From the IMG/VR virus record IMGVR_UViG_3300037808_001512, positions 1 through 45,127 of that record: DNA of 45,127 bases; one strand, given 5' to 3'. Below the pieces are notes generated by a model. The model worked only from the letters and a program-made list of their open reading frames with translations, had not been told where the DNA came from and ran no database searches. This stretch comes from a virus. Made by a program: the position numbers and the translations under genes. Of the stretch, positions 38,923 through 45,127 are shown in pieces; the first letter of the stretch is position 1; every line of letters begins with the position of its first letter.

Positions 38923-40509
38923 TCACTTTAAAATCCATTTATGTTGACTATAAATTTGCTCTGCTTCAGACATTTTATCAAAGATATTATCTTTTTTGTA
39001 GCCCTGTTGTCCTCTAATTTGTGTATTCATGGTAGTTTTTGTTGTGTATATCGCATCAACAAACGCTTTTTGATAGTTTAAGTCTCTTGCGTTTACTTGT
39101 AAGGCAGTATCTCTAACCCAACACGCGATTGCCAAAGCCATTATTAAATCATCGTTATAGCCTTTCATTGCTTGTGGGCGACCATTCCTCCATATAAACG
39201 TTTTCATCTCGTTAGTCAAGCGAGAAGAATACACCTTAATTAGTTTGTTTCTTATAAACTCTTCTAATTTCGCGATAATGAGTGGTCGAGTTTTCATGGA
39301 AGTGGTAAAACCAGGCACGGCGCTATTCATATATTCGGCTTGATGCTGCTCAACATACTCGTGTGTTGACTTAATTGAGTGATAAACATTTGGATATTGA
39401 TATTCATTTATTAATTTTTCTAATACCGAGTATCCAATATTGTTATTCTCGACCACCACCATCGCAGTTCCAAATTCTCGCCCAACACTATTGAGCATAT
39501 TGGCATACATGTCAAGTGTTGGCTTTCCTTGATACTCTCCGATAACTTGTAGTGTTTCAAGCTTTAGAATATGAAACGTGGAGAAGTCGGCACCATCGCC
39601 TCTGGATACATCTGCTACCATAAGATAGTTGCAAGTCGGATCGAATTCTTCCCAGATCCAAAAGTTGCGATCAAAACCAGTTCTATGTTTTGGCTCACAT
39701 ACCATCGACAATAACCAATTCATTTCTTCGGGATCAATAACTGTTTCGCCGGATGTGTTGAAATTACATTCAAGCTCTTGAGCAATCTGTCGTTTTGACA
39801 TGTTCTTAGTTTCTTTTTTAAACCAAGTAGGGTTTCTATCCGGATGGACATCCCAAGGCAACGTTGTTAAATGAAAGTTGTTTGCTCCAGCTTCGGAGTC
39901 TGTGCATGTTTTATGGAACCAATTTCCAACACCATTAGGTGTGGATAACGCGATGCATCGACCACCGGTTGATAGTGTGGGATATAGGCCGGTCCACAAC
40001 TCATCTAGTCCCTCGATGTGTGCTGCCTCATCTAACACAAGTAAAGACAGCGCTTCAGAACGACCTGCATCGCCGGAAGTGGAAGTGGCCTTGATGGAAG
40101 AACCATTTGACAATTCAAATGATGTTCTGTTATCGACACTGATAGTCGCAATCTTCAACCATTCTGGTAGGTTGCGCATAATATTCTTGACTTTCTTTAC
40201 CAAGTTTCCTGCTGTCGCGAACTTGGTTGCCATAACAAGGATCGCTTTATCGCGGTGAAACAACATCATCCAGACAACATAGCCTGCAGTGATGGTTGAT
40301 ATTCCCAACTGGCGTGCTTTTAAGATGACGTTAAAACGGTAGTCATTAAAGTCTTTTAGAAGTTCATCTTGGAAGTCGTATGTATCAAACAAGATTAACC
40401 CGTGTAATGGGTGTGATATTCGTGCGTAAGTCTTTAGAAAATACGATGGGTCTTTGCCACATTTTAGTATTTCTTTAACGCGTTGTTTCTTATCTAATTG
40501 AAAACTCAT
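38923..40509 (-). CDS. 17: terminase large subunit, gp17-like
   Basis: A 528-aa protein. ATPase: Walker A-like KARQLGIST (64-72), Walker B LLVLDEAAH (156-164) with Glu161. Nuclease: metal-binding Asp300 in YLMVADVSRGDGADFSTFHI, then MVVVENNNIGYSVLEKLINE and KGYNDDLIMALAIACWV with the final Asp pair. T4 gp17 is 610 aa; the C-terminal tail is shorter here. It pumps DNA into the prohead and makes the cuts. It starts in an ATGA overlap with the upstream unknown gene. Confidence 0.95.
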   Translation of the reverse strand: MSFQLDKKQRVKEILKCGKDPSYFLKTYARISHPLHGLILFDTYDFQDELLKDFNDYRFNVILKARQLGISTITAGYVVWMMLFHRDKAILVMATKFATAGNLVKKVKNIMRNLPEWLKIATISVDNRTSFELSNGSSIKATSTSGDAGRSEALSLLVLDEAAHIEGLDELWTGLYPTLSTGGRCIALSTPNGVGNWFHKTCTDSEAGANNFHLTTLPWDVHPDRNPTWFKKETKNMSKRQIAQELECNFNTSGETVIDPEEMNWLLSMVCEPKHRTGFDRNFWIWEEFDPTCNYLMVADVSRGDGADFSTFHILKLETLQVIGEYQGKPTLDMYANMLNSVGREFGTAMVVVENNNIGYSVLEKLINEYQYPNVYHSIKSTHEYVEQHQAEYMNSAVPGFTTSMKTRPLIIAKLEEFIRNKLIKVYSSRLTNEMKTFIWRNGRPQAMKGYNDDLIMALAIACWVRDTALQVNARDLNYQKAFVDAIYTTKTTMNTQIRGQQGYKKDNIFDKMSEAEQIYSQHKWILK

Positions 40510-41195
40510 ACATTTTTCAGGGCCGCTATGACATCTTTTCTATTGATTAGTCCGCCTTCGCCATCGCGAATGATCATGTCCTCCATACCATCTGCGTGCA
40601 CGGCATCTATTAATTCATGATCTGACATCTTATCGAATCCGTGAGGGTCAAGTGCGTCGTACATCTCATCCTCATCGCCCATGTCATGGTAGTGGCCCTC
40701 ATCAAGAACCTCCCGAATAAGCCCCATAAGTTCTTCAAGCTGGAATCCCGCGACTGGTCGACCTTCAGCGCCGGGAGAATAAAGGGTCTTTGGAGCTTCT
40801 TCTGCAGCATCTCCCATTTCAACTCCGGGGATCTTTTCAAAAACAGATTGAAATAGTTCAGCCACCGCTTCAGGATCCATACCATGGATTAATGCTGCTA
40901 TTTGATCCTCAACTGGTTGGCCCGAGTCATTTTGGAAACCACTATATTCGCTCTCCGGAGCGTCGTCATGTGGGATATCCATTGGATATGTGTCACTATC
41001 ATCTCTCTCTTCTGGTTTGGGGACGGCCGGGGGCGGTGGTATCTTGCGCCCATCAGCGTCCATCCAGTCGGGTCGAGGTCCGCCCTTAATATGAGCGATC
41101 AAATCATCAACTTTGCTCTCGCTGATTTGAAGACCACCTTCTTTAAGATACTCTTCTAGAATAATTCGATAAAGAATATTTTTGGTAATCTTCAT
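40506..41195 (-). CDS. unknown acidic protein before terminase, tag MKITKN (229 aa)
   Basis: Starts MKITKNILYRIILEEYLKEG, one of the shared helical N-terminal tags. The middle is Pro/Asp-rich and acidic (PPPPAVPKPEERDDSDTYPM). The C-terminal region (FDKMSDHELIDAVHADGMED) is helical. It occupies the place of gp16 (small terminase) but has no helix-turn-helix I can see and is too acidic to call it one. The ATGA overlap with the terminase gene means coupled translation. Confidence 0.5.
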   Translation of the reverse strand: MKITKNILYRIILEEYLKEGGLQISESKVDDLIAHIKGGPRPDWMDADGRKIPPPPAVPKPEERDDSDTYPMDIPHDDAPESEYSGFQNDSGQPVEDQIAALIHGMDPEAVAELFQSVFEKIPGVEMGDAAEEAPKTLYSPGAEGRPVAGFQLEELMGLIREVLDEGHYHDMGDEDEMYDALDPHGFDKMSDHELIDAVHADGMEDMIIRDGEGGLINRKDVIAALKNV

Positions 41196-41196
41196 T

Positions 41197-41760
41197 CTAT
41201 TTCTCAGAATTCTTGGGGCGAGTGTCGTTTTTGGGGCGCTTGCCTTTCCAGCCGCCTTGATCGAGGAAAGACTTCCAACCCTTATCGAGCGTGTCTTTCG
41301 ACTCTGCGTCGATTTGCATTGCCTCTTCTAAACCACCGACTTTGTAATGTTTCTTGGCTGTCACCCAAGAGCGGACGTTAGACGTGCTTTCAACAAAGAC
41401 ATCGACTTCACCTTCTTCTGTAAGTGTAATGGACTTTCCGGTCACCTTACGATATTCTTTTTTGAGCCACTTTGATATGTCAGTTAGTTGCTGTTCAATA
41501 CCACTTTCAAAGCCATTAGCGTGTGCCTCTTTAAGTTGTATTTCTGACTGATATGTGAGACACATCATGTTGCCATAAAATTTTACGTTAAAACCATCCA
41601 TCACTCTTTTATCAAGAATTGGGTGACCCTCTTCTCTCTGGAGACCTGCCTTGATGGGTTCGCCGTCTTCTGTTAACGCGCCGTCAAATGCATTTGCAGC
41701 GGCTTGTGAAAGTCCTTGAACTATATCATAGACTGTTGCTGCTTCTTTTTTCTTGGCCAT
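41197..41760 (-). CDS. unknown protein (187 aa)
   Basis: Basic start (MAKKKEAATVYDIVQGLSQA), mixed alpha/beta middle (VMDGFNVKFYGNMMCLTYQS, GKSITLTEEGEVDVFVESTS), and a Lys/Trp-rich end (DQGGWKGKRPKNDTRPKN). No family recognised. It shares TAATG with the previous gene and sits in the packaging-proximal operon. Confidence 0.5.
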   Translation of the reverse strand: MAKKKEAATVYDIVQGLSQAAANAFDGALTEDGEPIKAGLQREEGHPILDKRVMDGFNVKFYGNMMCLTYQSEIQLKEAHANGFESGIEQQLTDISKWLKKEYRKVTGKSITLTEEGEVDVFVESTSNVRSWVTAKKHYKVGGLEEAMQIDAESKDTLDKGWKSFLDQGGWKGKRPKNDTRPKNSEK

Positions 41761-42077
41761 TATTGTTTAACTCCTTTTGTCGCTTCTGCAACTGCCAGGT
41801 TAATATACTTAAGAAGCGTGGACGAAGCTTGTTCACCCGGTTGTGATAAATCTGTTTGTATTTTCTGGAGATCTCCTAGAGCTTTGCGCTCGCGGGGGGT
41901 GAGGTTGCCTATTTCTTTTGCGGCGTCTGTCGATCTCGCTTGTTTTCTAAGGTCCATGGCGCTAGCGGTCTTCTTAACCACGGGGGCCGAGGTTTCCGGA
42001 TCCGGCGGTGGAGGCACGTTGAGTTCTTTTAATGCCTCATGAATTGCCTCTTTAAGTGTTTCTTTATTTATTTTCAT
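41760..42077 (-). CDS. unknown protein with helical tag (105 aa)
   Basis: ATG 42077 is chosen because it overlaps the upstream stop as ATGA. The N-terminus MKINKETLKEAIHEALKELN is the shared amphipathic tag, followed by a Pro-rich break (VPPPPDPETS). The rest is helical and polar. No function recognised. Confidence 0.5.
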   Translation of the reverse strand: MKINKETLKEAIHEALKELNVPPPPDPETSAPVVKKTASAMDLRKQARSTDAAKEIGNLTPRERKALGDLQKIQTDLSQPGEQASSTLLKYINLAVAEATKGVKQ

Positions 42078-42454
42078 TTTTTTGGTCTCCATCCTTTTAA
42101 CCATTTTTCCTCTCTATCCTCAATATATTTAATGTAGCAGTAATGACAACATTCAAATTTTGTGAGGCAGACATCATCCATTGATTTCTTTGGCAAAGAT
42201 CCACAGACAGAACAATATCTTAGAGATTCTCTACTAAATAGTTTTTTCGATACCTTTATGCCATTAATATCAATTTTCTCTTGATACTCTTCATTTTTCT
42301 TTGTTTTTTGATAAAACTCTTTCATCTGCTGAAGGTATTCTTTTTCTTTTTCCTCATCCCAGTTGGCTCTTGGGTTTACCACAGCTTCCTGTCCATACTT
42401 CTCAGCAATTGCTTTTTCAACGGCGGCAATTCTATTTAGATCTTTATCTTTCAT
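42074..42454 (-). CDS. small zinc-finger-like protein (126 aa)
   Basis: The N-terminal half is a charged helix (KEKEYLQQMKEFYQKTKKNE). The C-terminal half has CSVCG (81-85) and FECCHYCYIKY (near 101), giving two C-x2-C pairs, a plausible single zinc site. No family named. It is coupled by ATGA at both ends. Confidence 0.55.
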   Translation of the reverse strand: MKDKDLNRIAAVEKAIAEKYGQEAVVNPRANWDEEKEKEYLQQMKEFYQKTKKNEEYQEKIDINGIKVSKKLFSRESLRYCSVCGSLPKKSMDDVCLTKFECCHYCYIKYIEDREEKWLKGWRPKK

Positions 42455-42867
42455 TTTAAGACTTTATATGCTCCATATGAGGCTGCAGTACCAATGAGGA
42501 TCCCACCAGCAAAATATAACCATTTGTGCCGGGGAGAGGTTTTTTTTAGCGAGTCTACAAGAATGTTAATCTCTATATCCTTCTGCATTATAAACAAATC
42601 GTATTCATCTGTTAAGGCTTTATGTTCTATTTTTAAGTTCTCTAACTTAAACTCATATTCTTCTTTTTGAAACTTAAGTTGGTAATCTATCTTTATATCG
42701 CAAGAATATAGAGCAAGATCATAACCTGCCAACATTTTGGCCATGGCACCCTCGTCGAACAAAACGCCAGCAAATGGTGCGGGGGCCTTATATTCTAGAA
42801 TAGTGAACTGGGCTGGCTCTGTCGCGCCGGCTGAAAGGGTGAGCATTAGAAGAAGTTTAAGGAACAT
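42451..42867 (-). CDS. signal-peptide/coiled-coil/membrane protein of the lysis cassette (138 aa)
   Basis: ATG 42867 lies inside the upstream spanin-like gene; a TTG four codons earlier is the alternative. The N-terminus FLKLLLMLTLSAGATEP is a signal peptide. Residues about 45-105 are a coiled coil (KFQKEEYEFKLENLKIEHKA). The C-terminus (WLYFAGGILIGTAASYGAYK) is a membrane anchor. It sits partly within the i-spanin-like gene, as outer spanins often do, but it has no lipobox. It may be a unimolecular-spanin-like or envelope-spanning partner. Confidence 0.5.
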   Translation of the reverse strand: MFLKLLLMLTLSAGATEPAQFTILEYKAPAPFAGVLFDEGAMAKMLAGYDLALYSCDIKIDYQLKFQKEEYEFKLENLKIEHKALTDEYDLFIMQKDIEINILVDSLKKTSPRHKWLYFAGGILIGTAASYGAYKVLK

Positions 42868-43240
42868 ATTCAATACCAAATTTAGTTTCTATATCTTTAA
42901 TTAGTGTTTCCTTGTCATGTCTGAACTTTCTTTTGTATTCGTTATTCTTTTTCTCACGAAACATATCAAGCTCTTCTTGAGCCTTTTCATATTCTTCTTC
43001 GAGCGCGGCGATTGATTCTAAGAAACTTTCCATCAACAATCGTTTCTCTTCAGTCTCTCGCTTGTGTATTTCTTTTAAACCTTCGATTTGTGCTTCATGA
43101 GATTCTATTTGAGTTTCATATGCAGTTTGCATAAGCTTATAGTCGCGGCCATTTTTAAGAGCTATAACGACTAAAAGCAACACGATTAGTATTGCTTTCC
43201 AATTACTGATAACAAATTCTAATATCTTCTTCTTAATCAT
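42857..43240 (-). CDS. inner spanin (Rz-like) candidate (127 aa)
   Basis: ATG 43240 has GAGGAT upstream. One N-terminal membrane segment (WKAILIVLLLVVIALKNGRD, about 14-33) is followed by a long charged coiled coil (ETQIESHEAQIEGLKEIHKR onward) in the periplasm, the Rz architecture. It overlaps the holin-like gene before it and the signal-peptide gene after it. In lysis it would help disrupt the outer membrane. Confidence 0.6.
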   Translation of the reverse strand: MIKKKILEFVISNWKAILIVLLLVVIALKNGRDYKLMQTAYETQIESHEAQIEGLKEIHKRETEEKRLLMESFLESIAALEEEYEKAQEELDMFREKKNNEYKRKFRHDKETLIKDIETKFGIEYVP

Positions 43241-43433
43241 TATATCCTCGCAGCCTAGCGATGGCATCGATCACTGTTTGGCCGCCGATATAGATGGCAG
43301 AAATGATCACCCAGTCTTCGCTTGTAACGTGGTTTGTTAAAGCTAACGCTGTCGCCGTTAACCACACCATCAACTTGCGTGATGTCAGTTTAGCCAACCA
43401 TGTATCTATAAATGCGTGTGCTTTTACCATCAT
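43233..43433 (-). CDS. holin-like small membrane protein (66 aa)
   Basis: Two hydrophobic stretches, KLMVWLTATALALTN (20-34) and DWVIISAIYIGGQTVIDAI (40-58), separated by a polar turn, with a basic N-terminal part. The C-terminus RLRGYND is charged. This matches small class II-type phage holins. It starts in an ATGA overlap with the upstream gene. No endolysin is next to it. Confidence 0.6.
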   Translation of the reverse strand: MMVKAHAFIDTWLAKLTSRKLMVWLTATALALTNHVTSEDWVIISAIYIGGQTVIDAIARLRGYND

Positions 43434-43867
43434 TTTTTACCTCTCTTTGCTTTTGATATCTCAACAGCCGCTAGTTGTGCTTGTGCAGCTTTCTTTGTTT
43501 TTGGCTTTTTAGATAGTTCGCGGCCGCTTTTAGATGTTGCTTTATATCCGCCTTTAGCTTTCACTATCTTCTCTTCTATCGCTTCTTCACCTTCTTCAGC
43601 TGTATCGATTTTTGGTACCATATCCATTACCGAGACAAGATCGGGGATTGCAATGTTCCTCACAAAAACAAGACTTACTTTTTGCTCAATTCCTAAGTTC
43701 ATGAAGAACTCGACTGCTCTCGACTGTATTTCTGAATCTGATGCGTTTTCGATGGGGGCGCGTTCGGGCCGCGTTTGAGCAAGGTTTCCTGTTACTCCAC
43801 CAAATTCTATTATTGATTCAAGTTCTTCTTTGATAACCTGTTTGAGTTGGGACTTGGTGATTTTCAT
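43430..43867 (-). CDS. unknown protein with MKITKSQL tag and basic tail (145 aa)
   Basis: The first residues MKITKSQLKQVIKEELESII are the clearest copy of the shared amphipathic tag, with several (L/I)xE sites that a T4-type prohead protease could cut. The middle is acidic. The C-terminus is Lys/Ala-rich (KPKTKKAAQAQLAAVEISKA, then KRGKK), as in DNA-binding internal head proteins. Packaging into the prohead is inference. Confidence 0.5.
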   Translation of the reverse strand: MKITKSQLKQVIKEELESIIEFGGVTGNLAQTRPERAPIENASDSEIQSRAVEFFMNLGIEQKVSLVFVRNIAIPDLVSVMDMVPKIDTAEEGEEAIEEKIVKAKGGYKATSKSGRELSKKPKTKKAAQAQLAAVEISKAKRGKK

Positions 43868-44155
43868 TCAAAGCTTTCCTGCCATTTTAGCTGCAATCAC
43901 AGGATAGGCTACTTTAAAATCAGCTATAGAAGCACATATACTTTCTTCATTACAGGGCCCATCGTACCACTCTTCAAAAAGTTCTAATCCATTAACTTTC
44001 TTAACATGCTTCGAGCAGCCGGCCTCTTGCAACACATGCAGAAAGATCTCTGCGCAGCATCCATCTTCTTCCTCCACAACAACAGCCGTAACTGTAGCGG
44101 TGGTTGTCATGGTGTTGCCACTTATCCATCCTGTTATTGTATTCCATAAACTCAT
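43868..44155 (-). CDS. unknown Cys-rich small protein (95 aa)
   Basis: A hydrophobic N-terminal half with a Thr/Val stretch (NTMTTTATVTAVVVEEEDG), then CCAEIF and further Cys at HVLQEAGCSKH, GPCNEES and ICAS. Six Cys could bind metal or form bonds. No family recognised. Confidence 0.45.
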   Translation of the reverse strand: MSLWNTITGWISGNTMTTTATVTAVVVEEEDGCCAEIFLHVLQEAGCSKHVKKVNGLELFEEWYDGPCNEESICASIADFKVAYPVIAAKMAGKL

Positions 44156-44156
44156 T

Positions 44157-44591
44157 TTATTGTTTTCCTTTAAGCTCTTCTAAACCAAACATTCCTTTTA
44201 TCTTGCCCATGGTTGTGAGGGGTTCCGGTCGTTGAGCAACCATGGTTGCCAAGGTTAGCCAAGCCGTGGGGGTTCTGGGATTAGCCATCTTGGTGGCACG
44301 TTGAAGTTGTTGCGCAGTATATTTTCCGCTGTTGATTGCTTCGATTGCTACGGCTACTTCCTCTTGCTGTTCTTGCCAAATCTCATACGGACCCACACCG
44401 TCGCGCTTTCCAAATTTACTTTGGGGTGGCGGTGTGTCTGGATCAAATTTAAAGGAACCAAGCCCAGCAACTATTCTTATAAGCCACGCATCTATGTGCC
44501 CGGATGAATCGGTGCCCTCTTTAATAATATCTGTCTTCTCGTCCATAAAGTAACGAGGATCAAATCTTCTTGTGTTTTTTCTTATAGCCAT
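44157..44591 (-). CDS. unknown protein, RRFDPRYF motif (144 aa)
   Basis: Starts MAIRKNTRRFDPRYFMDEKT, a motif I associate with marine T4-like phage proteins of unknown role. The rest is helical (YTAQQLQRATKMANPRTPTA, GKIKGMFGLEELKG). An ACTATTTA motif lies 70 bases upstream. Confidence 0.5.
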   Translation of the reverse strand: MAIRKNTRRFDPRYFMDEKTDIIKEGTDSSGHIDAWLIRIVAGLGSFKFDPDTPPPQSKFGKRDGVGPYEIWQEQQEEVAVAIEAINSGKYTAQQLQRATKMANPRTPTAWLTLATMVAQRPEPLTTMGKIKGMFGLEELKGKQ

Positions 44592-44660
44592 TATATTATT
44601 CCTTTTAAGTTGCTAATCCATTCATACTTAGTATCGCAATCAGGCGATCATTCGTTACAA

Positions 44661-44668
44661 TAAATAGT
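44661..44668 (-). promoter_or_regulatory. late-promoter-like motif
   Basis: ACTATTTA on the coding strand, overlapping the end of the upstream gene and 70 bases before ATG 44591. The gap also holds a small ATCGC/GCGAT stem. Confidence 0.45.
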
Positions 44669-44974
44669 TTATTTCTTTTCTTTTACTCTCTTTAATCTCG
44701 CAGTTTTTGCTGCTCTTGATCTTCCGTTGGCTGAGATGTAAACAGTGTCTTCTTCGATTTCGAAGAACCTATCTCGATAGTCGTCACAAAGTTCAATCAC
44801 AAATGATTTTCCTGCATTTTCTGGTGCGATTCTGTCTTCCAGCCAATCAAGCCGATCGCTGCACTCTTTCCAGCAGTGATTCGCCGTTGCAAGTTCTTCT
44901 TCTAGTTCTTTGATTCTTAGTTCCAAACTATCCTCACTTGGCTCTATGTGGTTACCTTTTGTATCTTTACTCAT
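44669..44974 (-). CDS. unknown coiled-coil protein (101 aa)
   Basis: Residues 15-50 form a Leu/Glu-rich coiled coil (LELRIKELEEELATANHCWK). The second half mixes strands and a basic end (NGRSRAAKTARLKRVKEKK). No family recognised. Its ATG overlaps the previous stop (ATGA). Confidence 0.5.
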   Translation of the reverse strand: MSKDTKGNHIEPSEDSLELRIKELEEELATANHCWKECSDRLDWLEDRIAPENAGKSFVIELCDDYRDRFFEIEEDTVYISANGRSRAAKTARLKRVKEKK

Positions 44975-45127
44975 TTCTCTTCTCCATCTTCCCCAAATTC
45001 TTCTTGATACTCTCTCATCATTTCTGAAGGATCGAAAACCTCAAGAGAATCAATAAACCAGCGATATCGTTTATAAACCTCTTTCATCTTGTCAAAAGCA
45101 GGATAAGCAACATTTTCGTCCAAGCAA
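44971..45127 (-). CDS. partial gene at window edge, C-terminal 51 residues
   Basis: An open frame entering from beyond 45127 and ending in a TGA at 44973-44971 that overlaps the next start. The visible end includes YPAFDKMKEVYKRYRWFIDS and an acidic tail (MREYQEEFGEDGEEK). Not recognised. Coupling by ATGA supports it as a real gene. Confidence 0.6.
   Translation of the reverse strand, partial: CLDENVAYPAFDKMKEVYKRYRWFIDSLEVFDPSEMMREYQEEFGEDGEEK

Noticed and set aside
40506-41195. Small terminase subunit (gp16) assignment
   Set aside because: Position fits, but the acidic Pro-rich sequence shows no helix-turn-helix or coiled-coil ring domain typical of gp16.
1-45127. tRNA genes, integrase, attachment sites or insertion sequences
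   Set aside because: No cloverleaf, integrase or transposase motif, or long terminal inverted repeats seen; the gaps are too short and mostly accounted for.

Overview
The window is a densely packed 45 kb piece of a tailed-phage genome. Every gene I can support is on the minus strand, so it reads from high to low coordinates. Gaps are short, many neighbours overlap by ATGA or TAATG, and no gene-free stretch exceeds 300 bases. The order of head and tail genes (terminase, portal, prohead protease, scaffold, major capsid, neck gp13/gp14/gp15, sheath, tube, gp26-like, tape measure, baseplate) marks a contractile-tailed T4-superfamily phage. It is far from T4: its polymerase is a short family A enzyme, not family B. 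Most starts have good AAGGAG-type ribosome binding sites. The sequence does not name the host.

Right to left (transcription order): 45127-42450 holds small unknown genes and a lysis-like cassette (holin-like, inner-spanin-like and a signal-peptide/membrane protein) with no endolysin. 42454-38923 holds small unknown genes and the large terminase. 38914-32500 holds the portal, conserved unknown genes, a DUF1360-like membrane protein, the prohead protease and a phage-encoded ribosomal protein bS21. 32466-25558 is a cassette of six fibre-like genes, five with a shared MAYN/MTYN/MAYK-type N-terminus, lying between protease and scaffold. 25436-22064 holds scaffold, major capsid protein and a histone-H1-tail-like basic protein. 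21999-6776 holds neck, sheath, tube, a gp26-like/chaperone pair with a T7 slip site, the tape measure and the baseplate genes.

The left end (6751-1) changes character: an unknown 416-aa protein, a minimal family A DNA polymerase, an FtsZ/tubulin-like protein coupled to it by ATGA, a gp32-like single-strand binding protein, two tiny envelope proteins, and an Hc1-type histone-like protein. Three hairpins with covarying stems separate these small genes. After them come a DUF262 (GmrSD/ParB-like) protein behind a perfect 14-bp hairpin, and a restriction-modification operon (PD-(D/E)XK endonuclease then D12-class adenine methyltransferase, cut by the window edge) with its own near-consensus sigma70-type promoter.

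Control signals repeat across the structural region. An octamer reading ACTATTTA on the coding strand occurs in eight intergenic positions, 19-70 bases before structural or unknown genes, often just after a terminator hairpin. It is the best candidate for this phage's late promoter. The most interesting points are the FtsZ-like/PolA pair, the covarying intercistronic hairpins, the two histone-like proteins, bS21, the proposed +1/-2 frameshift before the tape measure gene, and the restriction/DUF262 island.
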